Positions 44,985-53,643 are shown, numbered from the stretch's first letter. The stretch: DNA of 64,000 bases from Ferrovibrio sp036381655 (GCF_036381655.1 NZ_DASVCJ010000057.1:1-64000); one strand, 5' to 3'. Notes: a model not told the origin generated them from the letters alone. Program-made: numbers and translations.

Positions 44985-46193
44985 CTATGCCAGCAATCGC
45001 GCCAGCAGCCCATCCAGCACGGCGCGGCCGGCGCGGGTGGCGGCCAGCGTCTCCGGTGTACGCATCAACAGCCCGGCGGCTTCGAGCGGCGCCGTGCGTT
45101 CGCGCGGCACGACGTCATCCAAAGCCAGGCCGCAGGCCGCCTGGAAATTCCCCGCATGAATGCCTTCGCTCAGCCGCAGGCCCATCATCAGCGCCTCTTC
45201 GGCGCGCTCGCGCGGACTGATCGCGGTTTCGCTTTCGCGGCCCTCGCCGCGCTGCTCGACCTGCTCCAGCCAGGCTTCCGGCTTCTTGCGGTTCTGCGTC
45301 GCCGCCCACTGGCCGGCCCGCCTGATCCGGCCATGCGCGCCCGGTCCGAGGCCGAGATATTCGCCCGAACGCCAATAAACCAGGTTATGCCGGCTCTCGC
45401 CGCCTGCTTTCGCGTGATTGCTGATCTCGTAGGCCGGCAGGCCGGCATCCTGCATGATCTCCTGCGTCAGATCGTAGAGCGCCGCCTGCTCGTCATCCGG
45501 CATCAGCTTCAGGGCGCCGCGCGCGAGCGCGCCGGCAAAGCCGGTATTCGGCTCGATGGTGAGCGTATAGAGCGACAGATGATCGCCGGCGAGGCGCAAT
45601 GCGTCGCGCAGCTCGCTGCGCCAGCTTTCCGTCGTCTGGCCCGGGCGCGCGTAGATCAGATCGAAGCTGTAGCGCGGCACCGCCTTCGCGGCGGCGGCGA
45701 TGGCGCGGCGCGCCTCGCCGGCATCATGCGCGCGGCCAAGGAAGCGCAGCGCATCCTCGTCGAAGCTTTGCACGCCGATGGAAAGGCGGTTCACGCCGGC
45801 CTGGGCGAAAGCGGCGAATTTCGCGGCTTCCGCCGAATTGGGATTGGCCTCCAGCGTGATCTCGGTGTCGGCGGCAAGGCGCCAGTGCCGCCGCGCCGCG
45901 TCGAGGATCGCCGCCGCCGTTTCCGGCGGCATCAGCGAGGGCGTGCCGCCGCCGAAAAAGACCGAGGTGATCTCCTCGCCCCGTTGCGCGTCCGGCCCCA
46001 GCCCGGCCTCGGCATAATGGGACAACTCGGCCAGATAGGCGCTCTGCCAGCGCGCGGCATCGATGCGTTCGCGCACATGCGAATTGAAATCGCAATAGGG
46101 ACATTTGGAGACGCAGAAGGGCCAATGCACGTAAAGCCCGAAACCGCGCCGCGGGATGCCTTGCGTGACCGTGCCCTCAGCCGAAACAGGCAT
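44985..46193 (-). CDS. hemW: Radical SAM haem chaperone HemW
   Basis: The protein has 402 residues. The radical SAM cluster is CVSKCPYC (CxxxCxxC, about 27-34), within YVHWPFCVSKCPYCDFNSH, the HemW signature. Then come VFFGGGTPSLM and RLSIGVQSFDEDALRFLGR. HemW binds haem and delivers it to respiratory proteins. It is often mistaken for coproporphyrinogen oxidase HemN, but the N-terminus fits HemW. Its start overlaps the rdgB end by 17 bases. Confidence 0.92.
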   Translation of the reverse strand: MPVSAEGTVTQGIPRRGFGLYVHWPFCVSKCPYCDFNSHVRERIDAARWQSAYLAELSHYAEAGLGPDAQRGEEITSVFFGGGTPSLMPPETAAAILDAARRHWRLAADTEITLEANPNSAEAAKFAAFAQAGVNRLSIGVQSFDEDALRFLGRAHDAGEARRAIAAAAKAVPRYSFDLIYARPGQTTESWRSELRDALRLAGDHLSLYTLTIEPNTGFAGALARGALKLMPDDEQAALYDLTQEIMQDAGLPAYEISNHAKAGGESRHNLVYWRSGEYLGLGPGAHGRIRRAGQWAATQNRKKPEAWLEQVEQRGEGRESETAISPRERAEEALMMGLRLSEGIHAGNFQAACGLALDDVVPRERTAPLEAAGLLMRTPETLAATRAGRAVLDGLLARLLA

Positions 46194-46818
46194 TGATCAA
46201 TTGCCGAAAGGCGCGGGCGCGATGGCTGATCGCGTGCTTCTCCTCGGGCGGCATCTCGCCGAAGGTGCGCAGCTGGCCGTTTTCCACCTCGCTCTCGGGC
46301 AGGAACATCGGGTCGTAGCCGAAGCCGTAGACGCCGCGCGGCCGCCAGACCAGGCGGCCCGGCACGATACCCTCGAAACTTTCGACATGGCCATCGGGCC
46401 AGGCGAGGCTGAGGGCGCAGACGAACTGCGCCGTGATCGGCGGCTCGACGCTGCCATCCTTGCTCATGGCGTCTTCCACCGCGCGCCAGACCTTCTCCAT
46501 CGCCCGGTTGAAATCCTTCTGCGGCCCGGCCCAGCGCGCCGAATAGATGCCCGGCGCGCCGCCCAGGGCATCGACGCTCATTCCCGAATCGTCGGCCAGG
46601 GCCGGCAGATTGGCGCCGCGCGCCGCCGCCAGGGCCTTCAGCTCGGCATTGGCCACGAACGTTTCGCCGGTCTCTTCCGGTTCGGGCAGGCCGAGCGCCG
46701 CTGCCGAGATCGCCTCGACATTGAACGGCGCCAGCAGATCGGCGATCTCGCGCAGCTTGCCGGGATTATGGCTGGCGATGACCAGCTTTTCGTTCTCGAA
46801 GCGACGCCGCTCCGCCAT
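46177..46818 (-). CDS. rdgB: Non-canonical purine NTP pyrophosphatase (RdgB/HAM1)
   Basis: The protein has 213 residues. Motifs are LVIASHNPGKLREIADLL (about 12-29), ADDSGMSVDALGGAPGIYSAR, and the C-terminal YGFGYDPMFLPE with ISHRARAF. It removes ITP and XTP from the nucleotide pool. It starts three bases after the rph stop and overlaps hemW, the usual alphaproteobacterial arrangement. Confidence 0.95.
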   Translation of the reverse strand: MAERRRFENEKLVIASHNPGKLREIADLLAPFNVEAISAAALGLPEPEETGETFVANAELKALAAARGANLPALADDSGMSVDALGGAPGIYSARWAGPQKDFNRAMEKVWRAVEDAMSKDGSVEPPITAQFVCALSLAWPDGHVESFEGIVPGRLVWRPRGVYGFGYDPMFLPESEVENGQLRTFGEMPPEEKHAISHRARAFRQLINACFG

Positions 46819-46821
46819 CGG

Positions 46822-47538
46822 CTATTTCCCCACTGCCTGACGCTGCAAAGCCATGAGCTGGCCGATGCCGCTCTTGGCCAGATTCAGCATGGCGGTGAAT
46901 TCCGCCTCGGTGAAGGGATGCTTCTCGGCCGTGCCCTGCACCTCGACGATGGCGCCGGCATCGGTCAGCACGAAATTGGCATCGGCCTGCGCGGTCGAAT
47001 CCTCCGCATAATCGAGATCGAGCACCGGCTGGCCGTCGCACAGGCCGCAGCTTACCGCTGCGACCTGGCCGATCAGCGGGATCTGCGCGATCGCACCCTG
47101 CTTCACCAGGCCGGCGAAAGCGAGATACAGCGCCACCCAGCTTCCGGTGATCGCCGCCGTGCGGGTGCCGCCATCGGCCTGCAGCACGTCGCAGTCGAGG
47201 CGGATCTGCCGCTCGCCGAAGCCTTCGAGATTGGTCACCGCGCGCAGGGAGCGACCGACCAGACGCTGGATTTCCTGCGTGCGGCCCGATTGTTTGCCGC
47301 GCGAGGCTTCGCGCTCGGTGCGGCTGTGGGTCGAACGCGGCAGCATACCGTATTCCGCCGTCACCCAGCCGCGGCCGGTATTGCGCAGGAACGGCGGCAC
47401 CTTGTCTTCCACCGTGGCGGCGCAGAGCACATGCGTCTCGCCGCATTTCACCAGGCAGGAGCCTTCGGCGTATTTGGCGAAGCCCGGTTCCAACCGGACG
47501 GGGCGCAATTGATCTGCGGAGCGGCCGCTCGGACGCAT
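46822..47538 (-). CDS. rph: Ribonuclease PH
   Basis: The protein has 238 residues. It starts MRPSGRSADQLRPVRLEPGF and carries the phosphorolytic core GWVTAEYGMLPRSTHSR, KQSGRTQEIQRLVGRSLRA and LDCDVLQADGGTRTAAI. It trims tRNA 3' ends using phosphate. The canonical hrcA neighbour upstream is absent; instead a porin gene diverges from it across an AT-rich region. Confidence 0.95.
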   Translation of the reverse strand: MRPSGRSADQLRPVRLEPGFAKYAEGSCLVKCGETHVLCAATVEDKVPPFLRNTGRGWVTAEYGMLPRSTHSRTEREASRGKQSGRTQEIQRLVGRSLRAVTNLEGFGERQIRLDCDVLQADGGTRTAAITGSWVALYLAFAGLVKQGAIAQIPLIGQVAAVSCGLCDGQPVLDLDYAEDSTAQADANFVLTDAGAIVEVQGTAEKHPFTEAEFTAMLNLAKSGIGQLMALQRQAVGK

Positions 47539-47619
47539 GGTGTTCTCCTCGCTACGTGTCTGTGTGAAAGCCGCGTTCTAGTCGATCGCCCGGTTGGGAA
47601 CAAGTTGCTGTATTTTTTC

Positions 47620-47636
47620 ATGTTATATTATAACAT
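47620..47636. promoter_or_regulatory. Zur-type palindrome upstream of the porin gene
   Basis: ATGTTATA-T-TATAACAT is a perfect 17-bp dyad. It matches the core ATGTTATANTATAACAT of the Zur (zinc uptake regulator) box known from Proteobacteria. It lies 107 bases before the porin start and 81 bases before rph on the other strand. It stands out as AT-rich within GC-rich DNA. Confidence 0.65.
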
Positions 47637-47662
47637 ATGCCAATCGCCGGCGCGCGAATTAT

Positions 47663-47677
47663 TGCAATTCGTTCGCA
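47663..47677. promoter_or_regulatory. Fur-like 15-mer, copy 1 (weak)
   Basis: TGCAATTCGTTCGCA has the TGC...GCA frame of alphaproteobacterial Fur/Mur boxes but a poor centre. It forms part of a larger inverted repeat with the second copy. Confidence 0.25.
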
Positions 47678-47694
47678 TTCTCCATAGAAGCGGA

Positions 47695-47709
47695 TGCTAA
47701 TAATTCGCA
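47695..47709. promoter_or_regulatory. Fur-like 15-mer, copy 2
   Basis: TGCTAATAATTCGCA reads TGC-N-AAT-N-ATT-N-GCA, symmetric except at the variable positions, and resembles alphaproteobacterial Fur/Mur boxes. Together with GCGAATTATTGCA at 47654-47666 it can also fold as a hairpin in the porin leader. It lies 34 bases before the start codon. Confidence 0.4.
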
Positions 47710-47743
47710 TAGTCAACCCGTCATCCGACCAAGGGGGATTGCC

Positions 47744-49213
47744 GTGATCCTACGCCCTTCGCGACCGCTCGCCATCCTGATGACCACCGCCGCGCTGGTC
47801 GCGGTCGGCGCCCCGGCCCTGGCCGACGAAGAAGAGACCGGCCTGACCTACACGGTCGGCGATCTCCGGATCGGCCTCAGCTTTGAAGCCGGTCTCGGCT
47901 TCTTCACCGTGCCGAACGCGCAGAACGGCGCCGGCAGCTTTTCCGCCAATGGCACCCGCGCCGGCGGGCGCAGCTGGTCGGAAGGCTTCGTCATGCCGGG
48001 CGCGGACCTTTCCTACGGTCTTGGCGCCGGCAACGTGTACGGCGGATTGAAGGTGATCGGCATGGCCACCCGCGGCGCCGGCGACGCGGCGCTTGAATCG
48101 GCCACCAGCGACCGGCCTGAATCGCTCGGGATAGAGGAACTGAAGCTGGGCTGGAAATCCGGCAGCAGCTTCAGTTCGCTGGGCGAAGATGCCATCGACC
48201 TCTCCGTCGGCCGGCAGGCATTCACCGTCGGCGACGGCTTCCTGATCCTGGAAGGCACCGCCAATGGCGGCCGCCGCGGCGCGCAGGTGATCGGCCCGCG
48301 CGGCGCCTTCGACCGCACCGCGATCCTGCGCCTCAATACCGAGCCGGTGCGCGCCGATATCTTCCATCTGGAAAGCGTCACCGACCAGAACTTCATGCAT
48401 GGCGACGATGCGCCGAAGACCCAGCTCTACGGCGGCAATATCGAATGGTTCGGCTCGAGCGAAAAGGACGCAGGCCGCTTCGAATATGAAAAGCGCGCCT
48501 GGTATGTCGGCGCCACCGTCCTGCATCTTTACGATGCCGACCGCAATCTGGCGCCCGAGCGCGACGGCATGAACGTCTATGCCATCCGCACCGGCGGCGC
48601 GATCTTCAGCCAGTTCAGCGAGGCGCTGAAGGATTTCGCGCTGTTCTCCGAATACGCCATCGAGCGCAACGACGATTCGGGCAGCAGGCTGCGCGCCAAT
48701 GCCTGGTATATCGAGCCGCAATACACCTTCTCGACTTTGCCGTGGCAACCCAGCATCGCCTACCGCTATGCGCATTTCAGCGGCGACAGCAATACCGGCG
48801 ACGACACCAGCAAGAGCTGGGATCCGCTGTTCACCGGCGGCGGCCCGCGCGGCTTTGCGACCTGGGATCAGGGCGAAATCTTCGCCCAGTATGTCGGCGA
48901 GAACAGCAACCTCAACACCCACATGGTGCATCTGCGGGTGCGGCCGACGGACGATCTGGCCATCGGCGCCGTCTATTACCGGCACCGCTACGACGAGCCG
49001 GCCCAGGCCGGCGTCAGCTCCAGCAAGCTGATGAACGAGCTGGATCTCTACACCGAATGGGAAACGCCGGTGCCCGGCCTCGGCGTCGCCGTGGTGCTCG
49101 GTGCGGCCAGGGCCGGCAGCGGCCGCGAAGAGGAACTGGCGGCGACCGCCGGCACCTCCCCCGCCGACCGCACGACCTATCTCGGCGCCCTGATGCTGAG
49201 CTATTCGTTCTGA
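47744..49213 (+). CDS. Outer-membrane beta-barrel porin (alginate-export-like), probably zinc-regulated
   Basis: The protein has 489 residues from a GTG with GGGGG nine bases ahead; the ATG 50 codons earlier is rejected. The signal peptide (about 1-27) ends GAPALA-DEEE. The mature protein alternates polar and aromatic residues as beta-strands and ends YLGALMLSYSF with a C-terminal Phe. Segments such as SVGRQAFTVGDGFLILEG and FHLESVTD resemble the alginate-export porin superfamily. The promoter has a Zur-type box and Fur-like boxes, so a role in metal or metal-complex uptake is inferred. It has no TonB box or plug domain. Confidence 0.75.
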   Translation: MILRPSRPLAILMTTAALVAVGAPALADEEETGLTYTVGDLRIGLSFEAGLGFFTVPNAQNGAGSFSANGTRAGGRSWSEGFVMPGADLSYGLGAGNVYGGLKVIGMATRGAGDAALESATSDRPESLGIEELKLGWKSGSSFSSLGEDAIDLSVGRQAFTVGDGFLILEGTANGGRRGAQVIGPRGAFDRTAILRLNTEPVRADIFHLESVTDQNFMHGDDAPKTQLYGGNIEWFGSSEKDAGRFEYEKRAWYVGATVLHLYDADRNLAPERDGMNVYAIRTGGAIFSQFSEALKDFALFSEYAIERNDDSGSRLRANAWYIEPQYTFSTLPWQPSIAYRYAHFSGDSNTGDDTSKSWDPLFTGGGPRGFATWDQGEIFAQYVGENSNLNTHMVHLRVRPTDDLAIGAVYYRHRYDEPAQAGVSSSKLMNELDLYTEWETPVPGLGVAVVLGAARAGSGREEELAATAGTSPADRTTYLGALMLSYSF

Positions 49214-49216
49214 GCG

Positions 49217-50974
49217 TCAGCCGGCAGCTGACGGGCTGGTCCCGGACATCGCCGCCGGCAGCTTCTCGATCATGGCGCGGGCGATCTCGCGCTCGCCCAT
49301 GATCACCGTATCCGCGCCATGCTTGAGCAGGTGATCGACCTCGGCATCGGCATGGGCGCGGGCGATGATCTCGATCGCCGGATTGATCCCGCGCGCCATG
49401 TCGATGATGCCGCCGGCCTCGAAGACGTTCGGGATCGCCACGATGAGCTGGCGCGCCCGGTCGAGCCGCGCCGCCTGCAGGATATCGTTGCGCGTCGCAT
49501 TGCCGGCCAGAACCTCGATTTCCTGCTGGCGCAGCTCGGCCGCGCGCTTGTCGGCATCCTCGATGACCAGGAAGGGCATTCCCCGTTCCGACAGGGCGGC
49601 GCCGACCAGGCTGCCGACCCGGCCATAGCCGACCAGCACCACATGATCGCTCAGCGCCGTCGGCTGCGGCGCGTCGGCATCGGGCGCGGCCGCTTCGGCG
49701 ACCGGGGTGCCGGGATCGGCCGCGACGGCCAGGTCGCCCGCGGCGGCGGCCGCCTGCGGCGGCGGGAAATGCTTCTCGAACCACGGCTTGAGATGGCCGA
49801 CCGCCGCAAAGGACAGCGGATTGAGCATGATCGAGAGGATCGCACCGGCCAGGATCAGGTCGCGGCCCTCCTCCGGCAGCAAATTCAGCTCGACGCCGAG
49901 CGCCGCCAGAATGAAGGAGAATTCGCCGATCTGCGCCAGACTGGCGGAAATCAGCAGCGCCGTGCCGACCGGATGGCGAAAGACCAGCACGATCAGGAAG
50001 GCCGCCAGCGATTTGCCGAACACGATGATGAACAGCGTCGCCAGCACCGGCAGCGGATGCTCGACGACGATCATCGGATCGACCAGCATGCCGACGGCGA
50101 CGAAAAACAGCACCGCGAAGGCGTCGCGCAGCGGCAGCGTCTCGTTCGCCGCCTCGTGGCTGAGCGGCGATTCGCTCATGATCATGCCGGCGAAGAAGGC
50201 CCCCAGCGCGAAAGAGACGTCGAACAGCTTGGCGGCGCCGAAGGCAACGCCCAGCGCGATCGCCAGCACGGCCAGCCGGAACAACTCTCGCGATCCGGTA
50301 TGCACCACGTAATGCAGGATCCAGGGGACCAGCCGCCGGCCGACCACCACCATCAGGATCATGAAGGCGGCCACCTTGCCGAAGGTAAGCGCAAGCGCCT
50401 TGGCGATATCGCCGGCCGGCATCGCGGCAACGCCATTCTCCCCGGGCGAAAGGATGCCGCCAAGCGCCGGCAGCAGCACCAGCGCCGCCACCATGGCGAT
50501 ATCCTCGACAATCAGCCAGCCGATGGCGATGCGGCCGCGTTCGGTTTCCACCAGGCGCCGCTCCTGCATGGCGCGCAGCAGCACCACGGTCGATGCGGTC
50601 GATAGCGCCAGGCCGAACACGAAGCCGGTCGCAACCGGCCAGCCGAGCGCCCAGGACAGGCCCATGCCGAGAATGGTGGCCAGCGCGATCTGCGCCACCG
50701 CGCCGGGGATCGCGATGGCTTTGACCGACAGCAGGTCTTTCAGCGAGAAATGCAGGCCGACGCCGAACATCAGCAGGATGACGCCGATTTCGGCCAGTTC
50801 GTTGGCCAGGTTCTGGTCGCCGACGAAGCCCGGGGTGAACGGCCCGACCAGCACGCCGGCCAGCAGGTAGCCGACCAGGGGGGAGATCCTGAGCCGGTTG
50901 GCGATGGCGCCGAACGCAAAGGCCAGCACCAGCCCCATGACGATCATCGCGATCAGGGGCGTGTGATGCGGCAT
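49217..50974 (-). CDS. CPA2-family cation:proton antiporter with TrkA-N domain (YbaL/Kef-like)
   Basis: The protein has 585 residues. About twelve helices come first: RISPLVGYLLAGVLVGPFTP is the family signature, and LIVEDIAMVAALVLLP is the ion-binding helix. A cytosolic Rossmann RCK/TrkA-N domain follows (about 440-560), beginning HVVLVGYGRVGSLVGAAL. An Ala/Pro-rich linker separates the two. It probably exports K+ or Na+ under regulation by NAD(H) or thiols. Its stop is four bases from the convergent porin stop. Confidence 0.9.
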   Translation of the reverse strand: MPHHTPLIAMIVMGLVLAFAFGAIANRLRISPLVGYLLAGVLVGPFTPGFVGDQNLANELAEIGVILLMFGVGLHFSLKDLLSVKAIAIPGAVAQIALATILGMGLSWALGWPVATGFVFGLALSTASTVVLLRAMQERRLVETERGRIAIGWLIVEDIAMVAALVLLPALGGILSPGENGVAAMPAGDIAKALALTFGKVAAFMILMVVVGRRLVPWILHYVVHTGSRELFRLAVLAIALGVAFGAAKLFDVSFALGAFFAGMIMSESPLSHEAANETLPLRDAFAVLFFVAVGMLVDPMIVVEHPLPVLATLFIIVFGKSLAAFLIVLVFRHPVGTALLISASLAQIGEFSFILAALGVELNLLPEEGRDLILAGAILSIMLNPLSFAAVGHLKPWFEKHFPPPQAAAAAGDLAVAADPGTPVAEAAAPDADAPQPTALSDHVVLVGYGRVGSLVGAALSERGMPFLVIEDADKRAAELRQQEIEVLAGNATRNDILQAARLDRARQLIVAIPNVFEAGGIIDMARGINPAIEIIARAHADAEVDHLLKHGADTVIMGEREIARAMIEKLPAAMSGTSPSAAG

Positions 50975-51058
50975 GCGGGCGGGCCTTATCCGTTGGATTT
51001 CTGCGTTATCCAGTAAATAAGCTGTCGCCGCCCCAACATCAACCTCGCGCCGTCGGTC

Positions 51059-52363
51059 TCATTTGAACGCCTCCGCCCGAAAGCGGCGCGCCATTGCATC
51101 CAGCGCCATTTCCTCCTGCCGGCCGTTGCGCCAGCGCAGGCTGACGCTGCCGCGCTCGGCCTCGCGCTCGCCGACCACGGCGACCAGCGGCACGCCCTGA
51201 TCATGCGCCTCGGCGATCTTGCGCGCCAGCCGCTCGGCCCGGGCATCGACAGCGACCCGATATCCTTCGCGGCCCAGCGCCGCCGCGGCCTTGCGCGCAT
51301 AGGCCTCCTGCGCCGCCGCGACATTGGCGATCGTGACCTGCTCGGGCGCCAGCCATAAAGGCAGCGCGCCGCGGTAATGCTCCAGCAGCATGCCGATGAA
51401 GCGCTCCAGGCTGCCGAGGACGGCGTGGTGGATCATCACCGGGTGCCGGCGGCGGTTGTCGCTGTCGACATACTCCGCGCCCAGCCGTTCCGGCAGCACG
51501 AAATCGAGCTGCACGGTGCCGCATTGCCAGGACCGGCCGTGGCTGTCGCGCAAATGGAATTCCAGCTTCGGCCCGTAGAAGGCGCCTTCGCCCTGACGGA
51601 TGGCGAAGTCGAGGCCCGCCCGGCGCGCCGCCATGACGAGCGCCGCCTCGGCGCGGTCCCAGACGGCGTCGCTGCCGGCGCGCTTTGCCGGCCGGGTGGA
51701 GAAGAAGACCAGCAGCGAGCCGAAGCCGAAATCGGCATAGATGCCGCGCAGCAGCTCGCAGAAACGCTGCACCTCGCCTTCGACCTGCGCCTCGGTGCAG
51801 AAGATATGCGCATCGTCCTGGGTGAAGGCGCGGGTGCGCATCAGCCCCTGCAGGGCGCCGCTCGGCTCGTCGCGGTGGCAGGCGCCGAATTCGCAATAGC
51901 GCAAAGGCAGGTCATGCACCGAGCGGATGCGTCTGTTGAAGATCTGGACATGGCCGGGGCAGCTCATCGGCTTGAGTGCGAAGGCGCGGTTGGCGCCGCC
52001 CATATGGCCGCCGCGGATCGGCACCGCCGAACCGTCGCCGCCCAGGCGGAACATCGCATTGCCGAACTTCTCGGCATGGCCGCTCTGCTCCCACAGCGAC
52101 ATCGACAGAAGCTGCGGGGTGCGGATTTCGGCGAAACCCGCCTCGCGCATGCGGCGGCGGATGTAATCCTCGATCACGCGGTACAGGGCGGTGCCGCGCG
52201 GATGCCAGAACACCATGCCCGGCCCTTCCTCCTGCTGGTGGAAGAGGTCGAGCTTGGTGCCCAGCACGCGATGATCGTAGGCATCCGGCTCCTGCGGCCG
52301 CAAGCCGAGGGCCGCCGCGGAGCTTGGGCGGCTAGGGCTTTCCAGACTGACGATGTTATTCAT
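51059..52363 (-). CDS. thrS: Threonyl-tRNA synthetase paralogue lacking TGS and editing domains
   Basis: The 434-residue protein compares with ~640 for a full ThrRS. The N-terminal TGS and Ser-editing domains are absent. The class II core begins near residue 30 (KLDLFHQQEEGPGMVFWHPRG). Zinc ligands are all present: Cys in ALKPMSCPGHVQIF, His in FTQDDAHIFC, His in MIHHAVLGSLERF. The anticodon domain (about 335-434) follows. It should charge tRNA-Thr but cannot clear Ser-tRNA-Thr itself. The upstream leader shows an attenuator. A full-length thrS is presumably elsewhere in the genome. Confidence 0.88.
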   Translation of the reverse strand: MNNIVSLESPSRPSSAAALGLRPQEPDAYDHRVLGTKLDLFHQQEEGPGMVFWHPRGTALYRVIEDYIRRRMREAGFAEIRTPQLLSMSLWEQSGHAEKFGNAMFRLGGDGSAVPIRGGHMGGANRAFALKPMSCPGHVQIFNRRIRSVHDLPLRYCEFGACHRDEPSGALQGLMRTRAFTQDDAHIFCTEAQVEGEVQRFCELLRGIYADFGFGSLLVFFSTRPAKRAGSDAVWDRAEAALVMAARRAGLDFAIRQGEGAFYGPKLEFHLRDSHGRSWQCGTVQLDFVLPERLGAEYVDSDNRRRHPVMIHHAVLGSLERFIGMLLEHYRGALPLWLAPEQVTIANVAAAQEAYARKAAAALGREGYRVAVDARAERLARKIAEAHDQGVPLVAVVGEREAERGSVSLRWRNGRQEEMALDAMARRFRAEAFK

Positions 52364-52422
52364 GGCGGGTCTCCGGTTCTGCGAAGCCGGCCCTGCCGAT
52401 CTGCAGGTGAGACGAGACCCTC

Positions 52423-52459
52423 AAAACACCGAGGCCCCGTCCGTCGCCGGCGGGGCCTC
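52423..52459 (-). terminator. Attenuator terminator of the thrS paralogue
   Basis: On the minus strand GAGGCCCCG and CGGGGCCTC pair over 9 bp with an 11-base loop, followed by GGTGTTTT. The 5' arm region (CCCCGCC) can instead pair with GGCGGGG in the leader-peptide coding segment at 52503-52509, giving an antiterminator. Confidence 0.7.
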
Positions 52460-52482
52460 TGGTCTTTGCTATGCTGTGTTTC

Positions 52483-52557
52483 TCACATGCAACGACCGGG
52501 CCCCCCGCCAGCGGCGGCGACCTTAATCGTTACGACGGTGAGAATGACGTTCTGCAT
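52483..52557 (-). CDS. Leader peptide of the thrS paralogue (24 residues)
   Basis: The frame begins MQNVILTVVTIKVAAAGG and ends GRCM. Thr codons ACC and ACG are codons 7 and 10, amid Val and Ile codons, as in amino-acid biosynthesis leaders. There is no ribosome site, but the predicted transcript would begin about three bases before the ATG, so translation would be leaderless-type. The codons for AGGG carry the antiterminator segment. Confidence 0.55.
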   Translation of the reverse strand: MQNVILTVVTIKVAAAGGGPGRCM

Positions 52558-52566
52558 GGTGCGGCA

Positions 52567-52595
52567 ACCGTAGTCAGCGCAGCGCGGCGCGTCAA
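52567..52595 (-). promoter_or_regulatory. Putative sigma-70 promoter of the thrS leader
   Basis: TTGACG and TACGGT on the minus strand are 17 bases apart. The predicted start falls at about 52560, three bases before the leader ATG. Confidence 0.55.
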
Positions 52596-52644
52596 GGACG
52601 AAGTTGCCGCGCCGCGCTGTTCGGGCCGGTCGGGCCGGCGGCCG

Positions 52645-53643
52645 TTACTTCTCGCTGTCCAGATGCGCCATCTGCGCCGGGGCATAACGCTCGCCGGCCA
52701 CCGCCTCGGGCGGCACCGCTTCGGCCAGCGCCTTCATATCCTGCGGCGACAGGGACAACTTGAGCGCGCCGAGGGATTCGGCCAGCCGCTCGCGGCGGCG
52801 AGCGCCGATCAGCGGCACGATGTCGCTGCCCTGGCCCAGCACCCAGGCGATGGCGACCTGCGCCACCGAGGCGCCCAAGCGCTCGGCGACGGCCCGCAGG
52901 TTTTCCACCAGCGTCAGGTTCCGGGTCAGGTTCTCGCCCTGGAAGCGCGGGCTATGCCGGCGGAAATCCGTCTGCCCGGCTTTCGCCGCGGTCCAATGGC
53001 CGCTGATCAGGCCGCGCGAGAGCACGCCGTAGGCGGTCAGGCCGATGCCGAGCTCGCGCAGGGTGGTCAGGATCTTCGCCTCGAGCCCGCGCGAGATCAG
53101 CGAATACTCGATCTGCAGGTCGGCGATGGGATGCACGGCGGCGGCGCGGCGGATGGTCTCCGCGCCGACTTCCGACAGGCCGACATGGCGCACATAGCCG
53201 GCCTTGATCAGGTCGGCGATGGCGCCGACGGTCTCCTCGATCGGCACGTCCGGATCGAGCCGGGCCGGCCGGTAGATGTCGATATGATCGACGCCGAGCC
53301 GCTTCAGCGAGTAGGCGAGGAAGTTCTTCACCGCCTTCGGCCGCCCGTCATAGCCCGACCAGCTCCCGTCCGGGCCGCGCAGGGCGCCGAACTTGACGCT
53401 GATCACCGCCTTCTCGCGCTTGCTGCTGCCCTTCAGGCCCTCGCCGATCAGCATCTCGTTATGGCCCATGCCGTAGAAGTCGCCGGTATCGATCAAAGTG
53501 ACGCCGGCCTCCAGCGCGGCATGCAGGGTGGCGATGCTCTCGCCACGGTCGGCCGGGCCGTAGAAATCCTCCGACATGCCCATGCAGCCAAGGCCGATGG
53601 CCGATACCGCCGGGCCGCTTTTTCCAAGCTTGCGTTCCAACAT
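52645..53643 (-). CDS. Aldo/keto reductase
   Basis: The protein has 332 residues from the ATG after GGAGAGAGAG; the longer frame to 53721 is rejected. Family motifs are SAIGLGCMGMSEDFYG and the active-site Asp/Tyr in LIDTGDFYGMGHNE. The usual catalytic Lys strand is AVISVKFGALRG. The C-terminal NADPH-site segment is IVPLIGARRRERLAESLG. The HisLeuHis region reads IDIYRPARLD, an atypical variant of the LYYQHR motif. A LysR gene diverges from it and may regulate it. Confidence 0.88.
   Translation of the reverse strand: MLERKLGKSGPAVSAIGLGCMGMSEDFYGPADRGESIATLHAALEAGVTLIDTGDFYGMGHNEMLIGEGLKGSSKREKAVISVKFGALRGPDGSWSGYDGRPKAVKNFLAYSLKRLGVDHIDIYRPARLDPDVPIEETVGAIADLIKAGYVRHVGLSEVGAETIRRAAAVHPIADLQIEYSLISRGLEAKILTTLRELGIGLTAYGVLSRGLISGHWTAAKAGQTDFRRHSPRFQGENLTRNLTLVENLRAVAERLGASVAQVAIAWVLGQGSDIVPLIGARRRERLAESLGALKLSLSPQDMKALAEAVPPEAVAGERYAPAQMAHLDSEK

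Noticed and set aside
46190..46200. TTGATCAATT as an FNR box
   Set aside because: It lacks the four-base spacer of the FNR/FixK consensus and lies inside coding sequence.
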